DNA from: Bdellovibrionales bacterium
GTDB lineage: Bacteria; Bdellovibrionota; Bacteriovoracia; Bacteriovoracales; Bacteriovoracaceae
Assembly (NCBI GenBank): GCA_030638415.1
Contig: DAOWEO010000077.1
Coordinates: 1-42,174, forward strand
DNA length: 42,174 nt
Reading direction: 5' to 3'
Notes under the pieces: generated by a model
What the model saw: the letters and a program-made list of their open reading frames with translations, nothing else
Databases searched by the model: none
Told to the model about the DNA's origin: nothing
Part shown: piece by piece, positions 15,043 through 23,717 of the stretch
How the letters are laid out: each line of letters opens with the position of its first letter
How positions within the stretch are numbered: the stretch's first letter is position 1
Program-made: the position numbers and the translations under genes

Positions 15043-15834
15043 ATGAGTGAAACAAAATTAGAGTTAAAAGAGTTACTAGAAGCTGGAGCACACTTTGGTC
15101 ACCAGACCCATAAGTGGAATCCTAAAATGAAGAAGTATGTTTATGGCCAGCGTAACGGTGTTTATATCGTTGATCTTGGTAAGACAATTCCTCTTGCTGA
15201 AAAAGCATTTAATTTTATTAAAAGTGTAAGTGAGCAAGGCAAACCAGTTCTTTTTGTTGGAACAAAAAGACAAACAGGTGAAGTTATTCGTAATGCTGCA
15301 GAGTCTTGTGGGGCTTTTCACGTTACTTACAGATGGTTAGGTGGAATGCTTACTAACTTTAAAACTATTACTCTTTCAGTTGATAAGTTAAGAAAAGTAG
15401 AAAAAATGAAAGAGAATGGTGACTTCAACCTTCTTACAAAAAAAGAACGTGCAAAAATAAATAAAGATGTTGCTAAGCTTGAGAAAAACTTAGGTGGAAT
15501 TAAGAACATGAGAAAACTTCCTGGTGCTCTTTTTGTTGTTGATCCTGTAAATGAAAACATTGCAATTAAAGAGGCTATTACTCTTGGAATTCCGGTTGTT
15601 GCAATCACTGATACTAACTGTAACCCTGATGAAATTGATTATGTTGTTCCTGGAAATGACGATGCAATGAAGTCTGTAGCTCTTTTTTCTGAGTATTTTG
15701 CCCAAGCAGTTTCTGCAAGTGGAAAAAAACAAAATGCTAATGTTGAAAGTCCAGAAAGGGATGCTTCTTTAGAAAAAGAGATTCTTACTAAGTATGAGCA
15801 AGATATCGATTTGAAAGAAGACAAGAGTAACTAA
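15043..15834 (+). CDS. rpsB: 30S ribosomal protein S2
   Basis: S2 sits on the 30S head-platform junction and helps recruit S1. The 263-residue protein starts with the classic ELLEAGAHFGHQ, followed by WNPKMKKYVYGQRNGVYIVDL, RWLGGMLTNFKT and LPGALFVVDP, with a conserved ITDTNCNPDEIDYVVPGNDDA. AAGGAG lies 7 nt before the ATG; an in-frame ATG 51 nt upstream lacks S2-like sequence and was rejected. The C-terminal 30 residues form a variable charged tail. tsf follows 26 nt later. Confidence 0.97.
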   Translation: MSETKLELKELLEAGAHFGHQTHKWNPKMKKYVYGQRNGVYIVDLGKTIPLAEKAFNFIKSVSEQGKPVLFVGTKRQTGEVIRNAAESCGAFHVTYRWLGGMLTNFKTITLSVDKLRKVEKMKENGDFNLLTKKERAKINKDVAKLEKNLGGIKNMRKLPGALFVVDPVNENIAIKEAITLGIPVVAITDTNCNPDEIDYVVPGNDDAMKSVALFSEYFAQAVSASGKKQNANVESPERDASLEKEILTKYEQDIDLKEDKSN

Positions 15835-15860
15835 TTTAATTTTAAGATAAAGAGGTTGAT

Positions 15861-16508
15861 ATGGCTTTTACAGCAAAAGATGTTAAAGATTTACGCGAAA
15901 AAACAGGCGTAGGAATGATGGATTGTAAGAAAGCTCTTACAGAAATGGATGGAAGTATTGATAAGGCAGTTGATTACCTACGTAAAAAAGGTATGGCCGC
16001 AGCAGAGAAAAAAGCAGGAAGAATTGCTGCTGAAGGTATTGTTGGATCATATATTCACGGTGGAAGAATCGGAGTCATGGTTGAGGTAAATTGTGAGACT
16101 GATTTTGTTACTAAGAATGAAGACTTTAAAGCATTTGTTCATGATGTTGCAATGCATATCGCTGCTGCAAATCCAAAATTTGTTGCTGAGAACGAAATGG
16201 ATCAGGACTTCAAAAATAAAGAAGCTGAGATCGCAAGAGCTCAACTACTTGAAGAAGGTAAGCCAGCAGCAATGATTGATAAAATTATCATTGGTAAGAT
16301 GAATAAATTGGCAAAAGAAGTTTGTCTTCTTAACCAACCATGGGTTAAAGATGGAGATAAGACAATTCAAGATCTTATTAATGAGTTGACTCTTAAGATT
16401 GGTGAGAAAATTTCAGTTCGCCGTTTCACAAAGTATAATCTTGGTGAAGGGATTGAAAAGAAAGTAGATAATCTTGCGGACGAAATCGCAAAGATGGCAC
16501 AGCAGTAA
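15861..16508 (+). CDS. tsf: Elongation factor Ts
   Basis: EF-Ts exchanges GDP for GTP on EF-Tu. The N-terminal UBA-like domain (KDVKDLREKTGVGMMDCKKAL) and the core motif NCETDFVTKNEDF that inserts into EF-Tu are present. At 215 residues it is of the short type, without one of the two full core repeats of the E. coli protein (283 residues). GTTGATATG leader with AAAGAGG before the start. A strong terminator hairpin follows the stop. Confidence 0.96.
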   Translation: MAFTAKDVKDLREKTGVGMMDCKKALTEMDGSIDKAVDYLRKKGMAAAEKKAGRIAAEGIVGSYIHGGRIGVMVEVNCETDFVTKNEDFKAFVHDVAMHIAAANPKFVAENEMDQDFKNKEAEIARAQLLEEGKPAAMIDKIIIGKMNKLAKEVCLLNQPWVKDGDKTIQDLINELTLKIGEKISVRRFTKYNLGEGIEKKVDNLADEIAKMAQQ

Positions 16509-16521
16509 TCATTAAAACAAA

Positions 16522-16554
16522 TAAAAAAAAAGGGAGCATTGCTCCCTTTTTTTC
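16522..16554 (+). terminator. Strong intrinsic terminator between tsf and pyrH
   Basis: gggagc (16532-16537), loop att, gctccc (16541-16546), flanked by nine A on the left and seven T on the right, so the stem can extend through A-T pairs. It ends only about 15 nt before the pyrH ATG, leaving no room for a promoter between them. Confidence 0.9.
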
Positions 16555-16569
16555 TTTAAGAGAGAGATT

Positions 16570-17277
16570 ATGAAATATAAACGAATTCTTTTAAAGCTCT
16601 CTGGTGAAGCTCTCGCTGGTGATAAAAAAACAGGAATAGATGCACAGATGCTTAATCTGTTTGCAACACAAGTTAAAGATGTTCAAGACTCAGGTGTTGA
16701 AGTGGCTGTTGTGATTGGTGGAGGGAATATTCACCGAGGAATAGCTGGAGCTAGTACTGGAATGGATCGCACAACTTCTGACCATATGGGTATGTTAGCA
16801 ACTGTTATTAATTCTCTGGCACTACAAGATGCCTTAGAGGGAATTGGAGTTCATACCCGAGTTCTTTCTGCTATCGAGTTGTCAAAAATTGCAGAGCCTT
16901 ACATTAGACGTCGTGCCATGCGCCACCTTGAAAAAGGTCGAGTTGTCATTTTTGCTGGTGGTACAGGAAATCCTTATTTTACTACTGATACTGCGGCAGC
17001 ACTAAGGGCTAATGAAATTGATGCCGACGTCGTTCTAAAAGCGACTAAGGTTGATGGAGTATATGATAAAGATCCGGTTAAACATAGTGATGCTAAAAAA
17101 TATGAAAGTCTAAAATTTATAGACGTTCTAAGTCAAAATATACGAGTCATGGATGCAACTGCGACCACTTTGTGTATGGAAAATAAGATTGATATTATTG
17201 TTTTTAATAGTTTTGAAAAAGGTAATATACTTAAGGTTGCTAGCGGTGAGAAAATAGGAACATTAGTTACCTATTAA
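16570..17277 (+). CDS. pyrH: UMP kinase
   Basis: PyrH phosphorylates UMP to UDP, the step after the pyr cluster at 7682-12935. The 235-residue amino-acid-kinase fold shows [55 protein letters not shown] and the Asp-rich [13 protein letters not shown]. Ribosome site AAGAGAGA is 5 nt upstream of ATG. It must be transcribed by read-through of the tsf terminator or from a promoter inside tsf. frr follows 17 nt later. Confidence 0.96.
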   Translation: MKYKRILLKLSGEALAGDKKTGIDAQMLNLFATQVKDVQDSGVEVAVVIGGGNIHRGIAGASTGMDRTTSDHMGMLATVINSLALQDALEGIGVHTRVLSAIELSKIAEPYIRRRAMRHLEKGRVVIFAGGTGNPYFTTDTAAALRANEIDADVVLKATKVDGVYDKDPVKHSDAKKYESLKFIDVLSQNIRVMDATATTLCMENKIDIIVFNSFEKGNILKVASGEKIGTLVTY

Positions 17278-17294
17278 AGTTTAAGGAGATTGTA

Positions 17295-17852
17295 ATGATT
17301 GAAGAAATTAAAGATACTGCAAATATAAAGATGGAGAAAAGCCTCGATTCTCTTAAGGCTCATCTTAGCAAGGTTAGAACAGGTAGAGCATCAGCTACTG
17401 TTTTAGATGGTATAATGGTCGATTACTACGGAACTCCAACTGCTATCAAACAAGTTGGGAATATAAGTACTCCTGAAGCACGTTTATTACAAATCCAACC
17501 TTTTGATAAGACGCTTATTGCTGCTATTGAAAAGGCTATTTTAGGTGCAAACCTTGGTGTGACTCCGTCTAATGACGGTAACTTAATTAGAATCCCTTTC
17601 CCTGCATTGACTGAAGAGCGTCGTAAAGAACAGGTTAAAGAGATTAAAAAGATTGGTGAAGATGCACATATTGGAATTCGTAATGTACGTCGAGACCAAA
17701 ATGAAATAATAAAAAAGGCAGAAAAAGAGAAAGATATTTCAGAAGATGAGTCTAAGAAATATCAGCATTCTGTACAAACAATAACCGATGGCTTTAATAA
17801 GCAGGTTGATGAAATTGTGGCGAATAAAGAAAAAGAATTGCTCACATTATAA
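17295..17852 (+). CDS. frr: Ribosome recycling factor
   Basis: RRF with EF-G splits the post-termination ribosome. The 185-residue protein shows the family hallmarks: HLSKVRTGRAS near residue 25, VDYYGTPTAIKQVGNIS, LIRIPFPALTEERRKEQVKEIKK and the hinge to the coiled-coil domain (NVRRDQNEIIKKAEKE). AAGGAG lies before the ATG. pyrH-frr-uppS-cdsA-rseP is a widely conserved gene order. Confidence 0.97.
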   Translation: MIEEIKDTANIKMEKSLDSLKAHLSKVRTGRASATVLDGIMVDYYGTPTAIKQVGNISTPEARLLQIQPFDKTLIAAIEKAILGANLGVTPSNDGNLIRIPFPALTEERRKEQVKEIKKIGEDAHIGIRNVRRDQNEIIKKAEKEKDISEDESKKYQHSVQTITDGFNKQVDEIVANKEKELLTL

Positions 17853-17861
17853 GAGACTAGC

Positions 17862-18629
17862 TTGAACTCATCTTATAATCCCGAGCATATTGCAATAATT
17901 ATGGATGGCAATGGCCGTTGGGCTAAAGAACGTCGACATCTGCGAATGTGGGGACATGTTCGTGGAGCTAAAGTTGTATCAAATATTATTGAGGAAGCTG
18001 TTAATCTAAAGATTAAGGCGCTTACTCTCTATACCTTCTCGACTGAGAACTGGAGTAGGCCAGAGCAAGAGATAACTACTCTCTTTAAACTACTAAAAAA
18101 GTTTCTATTGTTAGAAAAAAATAAAATTTTAAAACAGAATGTTCGCTTTAGAGTGATGGGTGATTATAGTGATTTTCCTACAGAGGTGCTAGATGTCATT
18201 GAGGATATCACGATTGCTAGTGAGCATAATACTGGTTTGAAGATGACTCTTGCATTAGGATATGGAAGTCGTTGTGAGCTTGTGTCAGTTGTTAATAAAT
18301 TAATTACAGACAACTCGAAAAAAATAGTTACCGAAGATGATATTCAAAATGCTCTTTATATTCCTGATCTGGGAAATGTGGATTTGATGATTAGAACAGG
18401 TGGAGATCATAGGCTTTCTAATTTTTTATTATGGCAAATGGCTTATGCCGAATTCTTCTTTAGTGATACGCAATGGCCAAATTTTAAAGCAAACGAGTTT
18501 AGATCCATTATAAATAATTTTGCAAAACGTGAAAGACGTTTTGGAAACGTAGATCGTAGTCTAAGTTTAGACGATGCGAGGGCAGATGCGACTTCTAATC
18601 GGAAGTCTATTGTTGCCACAAAGATGTAA
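17862..18629 (+). CDS. uppS: Undecaprenyl diphosphate synthase
   Basis: UppS builds the C55 carrier for peptidoglycan and O-antigen from IPP and farnesyl diphosphate. The 255-residue protein has MDGNGRWAKERR with the catalytic Asp15, YTFSTENWSRP, and the late motif RTGGDHRLSNFLLWQMAYAE. In that motif the usual GGE is GGD (Asp182), a conservative change; the metal-binding His (183) and the Glu of AYAE remain. The start is TTG at 17862, 9 nt after the frr stop; there is no earlier start in that gap, and IAIIMDGNG places it correctly. Confidence 0.95.
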   Translation: MNSSYNPEHIAIIMDGNGRWAKERRHLRMWGHVRGAKVVSNIIEEAVNLKIKALTLYTFSTENWSRPEQEITTLFKLLKKFLLLEKNKILKQNVRFRVMGDYSDFPTEVLDVIEDITIASEHNTGLKMTLALGYGSRCELVSVVNKLITDNSKKIVTEDDIQNALYIPDLGNVDLMIRTGGDHRLSNFLLWQMAYAEFFFSDTQWPNFKANEFRSIINNFAKRERRFGNVDRSLSLDDARADATSNRKSIVATKM

Positions 18630-18641
18630 AAAGGTAAAAAA

Positions 18642-19463
18642 ATGACCAATACAATGTTAAGAATACTTTCAGCTGCAGTAATGATTTTAATTTTGGCAAT
18701 TTTTGTATGGTTGGGGCAGGGCTACTTAACTTATCTAGTACTTACTTTAGGCGTTATATTGGTTGATGAGATTTTAGTCAATCTGTTGGGTGTTTCTAGG
18801 AAAACTCTCTCATATGCCAGCGCACAATTATTACTGATTGGATTAGCTATGTTTTTTACAGTGCTAGACCATTCGGGTAATTTTATTGCACTATTTAACA
18901 ATGCAGCTTTGATGAACAATTTTTTCTTATTGGTCTACCTTTTCTATGTCAAAATGGATAATAAGATTTTATTAAATATCGTTAAAAAAATTCCTTATCT
19001 TGCTGGGATATATATCTTTTTACCAATTGTCAGCCTCTCATTTTTAATTAACCACAGCGAGTGGAAAGCACTACTTCTTGTATTGTTGTTGGTTAACTTT
19101 GGAATGGATACGGGAGCCTGGTTAGTTGGTAAGAATTTTGGCAAGCACAAACTTTGGCCACTGGTTAGTCCAAATAAGACGATTGAAGGACTTATTGGTG
19201 GTATTGTAATTGCCGGTCTTGTAGCGTCGATTGGCTGGTATTATGCATTTGGGCATATCGATATTTTAAGTTTTATAATATTTGCAATGTTGGGCATGTT
19301 CTCACAGCTTGGTGATCTGGTACAGTCAAAGCTTAAGCGGCAATGTGAAATTAAAGATAGTTCTAGATTAATTCCTGGACATGGTGGTGTTTACGATCGT
19401 CTTGATAGTTTAATTTTCGTTACTCCATTTTATATTTTAGTCCTGCAATACTTGGCTAAATAA
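18642..19463 (+). CDS. cdsA: Phosphatidate cytidylyltransferase
   Basis: CdsA makes CDP-diacylglycerol from CTP and phosphatidic acid at the inner membrane; PssA, encoded at 22251, uses that product. The 273-residue protein has about eight hydrophobic segments. The family signature appears as KDSSRLIPGHGGVYDRLDS near the C-terminus, with the metal-binding Asp and Arg, and KLWPLVSPNKTIEGLIGG. AAAGG precedes the ATG. rseP begins 10 nt after its stop. Confidence 0.95.
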   Translation: MTNTMLRILSAAVMILILAIFVWLGQGYLTYLVLTLGVILVDEILVNLLGVSRKTLSYASAQLLLIGLAMFFTVLDHSGNFIALFNNAALMNNFFLLVYLFYVKMDNKILLNIVKKIPYLAGIYIFLPIVSLSFLINHSEWKALLLVLLLVNFGMDTGAWLVGKNFGKHKLWPLVSPNKTIEGLIGGIVIAGLVASIGWYYAFGHIDILSFIIFAMLGMFSQLGDLVQSKLKRQCEIKDSSRLIPGHGGVYDRLDSLIFVTPFYILVLQYLAK

Positions 19464-19473
19464 GGAAATATAT

Positions 19474-21042
19474 ATGTTATTTAAAATTGCTATTTTTATT
19501 TTATTTTTAGGCCCTCTCGTTTTTTTTCACGAACTAGGTCATTTTCTTTTTGCTCGCTTGTTTAAAGTAAGAGTTGAAGTTTTTTCTATTGGCTTTGGTC
19601 CGAAGTTGTTTCAAAAGAAATGGGGAGACACCGTATATGCCTTTTCACTAATCCCTTTGGGTGGATACGTGAAGATGTTTGGAGAGGATGTACTTAAAAA
19701 AGATCAGGTATCACAAGAAGATCGTCAGTTTAGTTTCAATCATAAAAGTAAAATGGCACGATTTTGGATTGTCTTTGGAGGTCCATTAGCTAATTTTATT
19801 TTGGCAGCAGTAATTTTCTTTCTTCTTTCTGTTGTAGGAGAAACAGCTCCAGAGGTACGTTTAGGAGTCATCTCAACACAGTCAACACTATATGAGAAGG
19901 GCTTTAGGGCAGGAGATGTTCTTACTGAAGTAAATGGGCATAAAATATTTTCTCCTGTTGATTTCCCAATTGAAGAAGAGAGTACAGTCACAGTTGTTAA
20001 GGTTAGTCGTGACAAGCAGATAAAAACAATCCCACTAAACATGGAAATTCAGCTATTTTTTAAAGCATTTATGAGTACCCCACCACTGCTGAGATCGCCA
20101 CTAGTAGTAGATGATATGGGAAAAAGATGGGGAATATCATTTAGCAAGGATAAAGTTGATTTTACTAATACGTTAGAACACATGGCTATGAGCTTTTCAG
20201 GACGTAAGTTGTTTTTATTTCCTGTTCTTTCTGAAAGTAATGATAAAGGTATTTTTAAATACGATACTGTAAATATTAAAATATTGGATCTTTCACCGGG
20301 GGCAGAACAACCATTTTTTACCTTGCTGATGGATAATAAATATTACCCAGTAGACTTAAGTGTAAGAAGTGTGAGCATGGATTCAGCTGCAGATAAGGCA
20401 AAGATTTTAGCAGGAGATATAATTGTTGCACTAGATGGTAAGTATACCACCTCCTTTGAAGACTTACGGTACTCCTTAAAAATATCTAAAAAGACAGATG
20501 TCTCTTTAACACTTATTCGTCAGGGAGAATCGAAAGAGTTATTGCTAACTCCACAGGAAAAAGAGATTGCAGGGATAAAACGCAAACTTATCGGGGTATA
20601 TAGTAGTGGTGAATTTCTACCTGTTGCTTATGTTGATATTGCAGGTAAGCCTTTTCTAGCATCTATACCTATTGCATTTTCTAGAACTTGGAATTCAATG
20701 GTTAAAACATTCTCAGGATTTAAAAAATTAATTACTGCAGAAGTATCATTTAAAGCAATTGGTGGACCACTTTCCATTGGAAAGGTTGCTGCCGACTCTT
20801 TTCAAACCAGTTTATCTTATTTTTTTCAGATTATGGCATTGATCTCAGTTAATCTTGGAATTATAAACTTATTTCCAATTCCTGTTTTGGATGGAGGGCA
20901 TATTGTTTTTCTTTTCTTTGAACTGGTAAATAGAGGTCCACTATCAAGACGCAAGCTAGAAATTGCACAACAATTTGGTTTGTCTTTTTTACTACTATTG
21001 ATGTTTGCAGCTCTGTTTAATGATTTTACTCGCTTTTTTTAA
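19474..21042 (+). CDS. rseP: RseP-type site-2 membrane metalloprotease
   Basis: RseP cuts transmembrane segments of anti-sigma factors and leftover signal peptides. Zinc motif HELGHF is at 19-24 in the first helix, and the second metal motif LDGGH (Asp473) is near the C-terminus. Two PDZ-like regions lie between (around residues 115-180 and 290-360, with GFRAGDVLTEVNG and DKAKILAGDIIVALDG). At 522 residues it is longer than the 450-residue E. coli protein, with an insert in the periplasmic part between the PDZ regions. Four or so membrane helices. tsaB follows 10 nt later. Confidence 0.94.
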   Translation: MLFKIAIFILFLGPLVFFHELGHFLFARLFKVRVEVFSIGFGPKLFQKKWGDTVYAFSLIPLGGYVKMFGEDVLKKDQVSQEDRQFSFNHKSKMARFWIVFGGPLANFILAAVIFFLLSVVGETAPEVRLGVISTQSTLYEKGFRAGDVLTEVNGHKIFSPVDFPIEEESTVTVVKVSRDKQIKTIPLNMEIQLFFKAFMSTPPLLRSPLVVDDMGKRWGISFSKDKVDFTNTLEHMAMSFSGRKLFLFPVLSESNDKGIFKYDTVNIKILDLSPGAEQPFFTLLMDNKYYPVDLSVRSVSMDSAADKAKILAGDIIVALDGKYTTSFEDLRYSLKISKKTDVSLTLIRQGESKELLLTPQEKEIAGIKRKLIGVYSSGEFLPVAYVDIAGKPFLASIPIAFSRTWNSMVKTFSGFKKLITAEVSFKAIGGPLSIGKVAADSFQTSLSYFFQIMALISVNLGIINLFPIPVLDGGHIVFLFFELVNRGPLSRRKLEIAQQFGLSFLLLLMFAALFNDFTRFF

Positions 21043-21052
21043 AGGTTATTAG

Positions 21053-21667
21053 ATGAATTACCTATTTTTAGATACATCTTCTTTTTTAGTTTGTGGCCTA
21101 TTGAATAGCTCTTTTGAATGGGTTGAATATATTGAGACAGATGTAGTTAAAAGCTCTGGCCAAGTGCATGGATTAATTGATGATATTATGAAGCGCCATG
21201 ATATACCTTGGTGCGAGTTATCAGGGTTTATAGTCTCTTCAGGTCCTGGTTCCTACACTGGTATGCGAGTGGGAGAAGGTATTGCTCAAATTTTAGAGTT
21301 AGACAATCTGCCTATCTTTTCATTTTACCATTTTGAAATCTTAATGATGAGCAATATCAAAGGAGTGTGGGTTAGTGAGGCATTTAAACAAGAGTACTTT
21401 TACTTTGATTCCGAAAGTGAAAAAAGTGAGCTTTTAAATTTAGAATCACTCATGCTTAAAATCTCTCAACGTGATGATGTATATGCACTTAATGAATCAG
21501 TGAGAGGTGTTGATTATCTATTTAATTCAACTTCTAAAATGTTACAGTCTAACTCTGCCCAGCTTTTTTCAGATGTTGTAAAACGTCAGCAAAGGCGAGA
21601 GCCTTTTTATTATCGTCCTGAAAATGTTGAGTTTACACTCAGACCCAAAAAAGGAAAAACTGCGTGA
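21053..21667 (+). CDS. tsaB: TsaB-like tRNA t6A biosynthesis protein
   Basis: TsaB is the non-catalytic partner of TsaD in making threonylcarbamoyl-adenosine at position 37 of ANN-decoding tRNAs. The 204-residue protein is an ASKHA-fold member with LFLDTSS at the N-terminus and the TsaB hallmark SGPGSYTGMRVGEGIAQ at about 63-80. The C-terminal half diverges from typical TsaB and is shorter than the E. coli protein (231 residues). It overlaps the next gene by 4 nt (GTGA). Confidence 0.85.
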   Translation: MNYLFLDTSSFLVCGLLNSSFEWVEYIETDVVKSSGQVHGLIDDIMKRHDIPWCELSGFIVSSGPGSYTGMRVGEGIAQILELDNLPIFSFYHFEILMMSNIKGVWVSEAFKQEYFYFDSESEKSELLNLESLMLKISQRDDVYALNESVRGVDYLFNSTSKMLQSNSAQLFSDVVKRQQRREPFYYRPENVEFTLRPKKGKTA

Positions 21668-22233
21668 GTTGGAGTAATCTATCATTACGTTACCATCTAC
21701 TAGCCTATTGTTGTTTTTGTTTGCTCTATTTTTTGGGCTTTTGGATGGCACTGATAGTACTGATATCATTTTATATTTTAATTGTGATTGTATATCGTAA
21801 AAAAAACTGCATGCAGCACCTTGAAGATCCTTGTTTAGAAAATTCATTTTTTTCTCCTGTTGAAGGAAGAATTGAATTGATTGAACAGACTAAGGGGGGA
21901 ACGATACTTAAGCTTAAAACAGCTTGGTTTATGCGTGGTGATATTGTTATGCCGATCAATGCAGAAGTCAGTACATTTAATCATAAGCCTATTGTTGTTG
22001 ATTTTATAACAGCAGCGGGCAATCAATTTTCTATGAGTATTACTCCTAATCGATGGACTCGCAGGATTCCTTTTTATTTATGGCCTGGTGATCGAGCCAG
22101 AAGTAGGGCAAGTATCGGTTTTTTATTGCTGGGAGGAGAGATGTTGCTTAAGTTAAGTGAAAACTATACCATTATAAGTGAAATTGGTGACAGAGTTAAC
22201 AGTGGCAAGACTCCGCTGGCAATAATAGAATAA
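21664..22233 (+). CDS. Phosphatidylserine-decarboxylase-like protein lacking the pyruvoyl serine
   Basis: A 189-residue protein with two N-terminal membrane helices (residues 10-45), then a domain that follows short-form PSD: SPVEGRIELIE (compare SPADGxV), the mid-region MPINAEVSTFNHKP (where PSD has FDVHVNRAP), the WPGDRARSRASIGFLLLGG stretch (compare GERFGLIRFGS) and GDRVNSGKTPLA. The Gly-Ser site where PSD cuts itself to make the pyruvoyl group is Gly-Gly here, and the usual His is not conserved. It cannot therefore be a standard decarboxylase. It lies directly before pssA. GTG start overlapping the tsaB stop. It may be an inactive partner, a PSD-derived protein with another job, or misassigned. 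Confidence 0.65.
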   Translation: MSWSNLSLRYHLLAYCCFCLLYFLGFWMALIVLISFYILIVIVYRKKNCMQHLEDPCLENSFFSPVEGRIELIEQTKGGTILKLKTAWFMRGDIVMPINAEVSTFNHKPIVVDFITAAGNQFSMSITPNRWTRRIPFYLWPGDRARSRASIGFLLLGGEMLLKLSENYTIISEIGDRVNSGKTPLAIIE

Positions 22234-22250
22234 TAACTACTGAGGAAAAT

Positions 22251-23006
22251 GTGTCAGAACAAAAGAAAATAGCTTATTTTTTACCTAACATTTTTACTGC
22301 ACTTAATATGGCGTGTGGTTTCTTATCTATCATTTTCTCTTGGAGAGGTGAGTTTTATCAAGCATCAATTATTTTAGTATTAGGATCATTTTTTGATATG
22401 GTAGATGGTCGGGTGGCAAGAATGACTGGGACTGAGTCATCGTTTGGTGAACAATTTGATTCACTTAGTGATCTCATATCATTTGGTATGGCACCTGCCT
22501 TTATGGTTTATAATGCATTTTTTATCTCATATGGTCGACTGGGAGTTATTATATCATTTATCTTTCTACTTGCCGGTGCATTAAGACTTGCGCGGTTTAA
22601 TGCCAATCTAGAAAAAGTTAGTTCTGATTATTTTCAAGGTTTACCTATTCCTAGTGGTGCATGGGGGATTGTAGGATACGTATTATGGGCAGAGCAGTTT
22701 CCATTTTTAATGGAGAATGTCTACATTGCTATTCCTTTTGTTGTATTTTATGCATTTCTACTTATTTCCAACATACCATTTGCTTCTTTTAAGTCATCTA
22801 CATGGGTAATGGAGCACAAGAAGCGTAGTCTACTGCTTATTTTCTTACTACTTATTGCACTTTTTTCTTATGAGAAAGTGATGGTGGGATTAATTATTAA
22901 TTTATATGTTTTAGGAAGTATATTTTACTATATTAAGCATCGTAAATCCTTTAAGGGGATTTTTGATTGGGACGAAGATGTAGAACGCGTGGAGGGGGAT
23001 AAATAA
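22251..23006 (+). CDS. pssA: CDP-diacylglycerol-serine O-phosphatidyltransferase
   Basis: PssA makes phosphatidylserine from CDP-diacylglycerol and serine. The 251-residue, multi-helix protein has the CDP-alcohol phosphotransferase signature: Asp49, D52-G-R-V-A-R57, Gly66, Asp70 and Asp74, in the FFDMVDGRVAR to FDSLSD stretch. LPNIFTALNMACGF at the N-terminus is typical of PssA. GTG start at 22251 after a GAGGAAAA site. It follows the PSD-like gene by 17 nt, and the next gene starts on the base after its stop. Confidence 0.92.
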   Translation: MSEQKKIAYFLPNIFTALNMACGFLSIIFSWRGEFYQASIILVLGSFFDMVDGRVARMTGTESSFGEQFDSLSDLISFGMAPAFMVYNAFFISYGRLGVIISFIFLLAGALRLARFNANLEKVSSDYFQGLPIPSGAWGIVGYVLWAEQFPFLMENVYIAIPFVVFYAFLLISNIPFASFKSSTWVMEHKKRSLLLIFLLLIALFSYEKVMVGLIINLYVLGSIFYYIKHRKSFKGIFDWDEDVERVEGDK

Positions 23007-23717
23007 GTGAAAAATATTTTATTAGTTTTTACTCTTTTCTCTATCTCATCTATCTTCTCTAGTGCCTTTGCAATACCACGAATTTATACTCCCGCCTTAG
23101 AAGATAGTGCTAGTGAGAGTCTATCATTCTCTATTTTTAAAGATGATTATTCCTATTCTGATCCAACTATGATGTTTGAGGAAACTTTTCGTGATGGTGA
23201 TAAGTCTTCTATGCCATTTTTACTACTGCTACAGTTTGACTACCCAATGTTTAATAGTTGGGTTGATGCAGGGTTTTCAGCAAATTTTGGACTTGGTTAT
23301 AGTAGTGGGCGTGGAGTTTTCTCTGGCGATGCGAGTGAGAGTGAAACACGCATGAACTTATGGACCTTGCCTATGGAAGTTGGTGCCTTTGTTGAATTTG
23401 ATCTAAAATATATTATTTTTTCTATTTCTGCTGGACCTAGTATTTTAGGTGTAATTCAAAATCGTTCTGATTTTGATCATGAGGATGAAGGTAAAAATAT
23501 AAGACAGGTTGGATATGGATATTATGGAATGGGACAAATTAAATTTAATTTAAATAGAATTTTTAAAAAGAATGCATTTGATCTCTTCTCATCTTATCAA
23601 GCGACAAGGTTAACCATGAACCTAGAAGTTCGGCATGTCGATTATGGAAATTTTAAAGATGATATTCAAATTTCTGGTGACTCGTTTGGACTAGGATTTT
23701 CTTTTGATTTTTACTAA
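23007..23717 (+). CDS. Secreted protein, probable outer-membrane beta-barrel
   Basis: A 236-residue protein with a signal peptide (to about residue 22, SSAFA). The mature part has alternating strands rich in Gly and aromatic residues (FSANFGLGYSSGRG, SAGPSILGVI, YGYYGMGQIKFNL) and ends in aromatic residues (GLGFSFDFY), as barrel proteins do. An acidic stretch (DDYSYSDPTMMFEE) lies near the N-terminus. The start is GTG, immediately after the pssA stop; the stop shares a base with truA. No family recognised. Confidence 0.7.
   Translation: MKNILLVFTLFSISSIFSSAFAIPRIYTPALEDSASESLSFSIFKDDYSYSDPTMMFEETFRDGDKSSMPFLLLLQFDYPMFNSWVDAGFSANFGLGYSSGRGVFSGDASESETRMNLWTLPMEVGAFVEFDLKYIIFSISAGPSILGVIQNRSDFDHEDEGKNIRQVGYGYYGMGQIKFNLNRIFKKNAFDLFSSYQATRLTMNLEVRHVDYGNFKDDIQISGDSFGLGFSFDFY

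Noticed and set aside
15076-15824. Long leftward frames opposite rpsB
   Set aside because: They are shadows of the conserved S2 gene with no ribosome sites or recognisable products.
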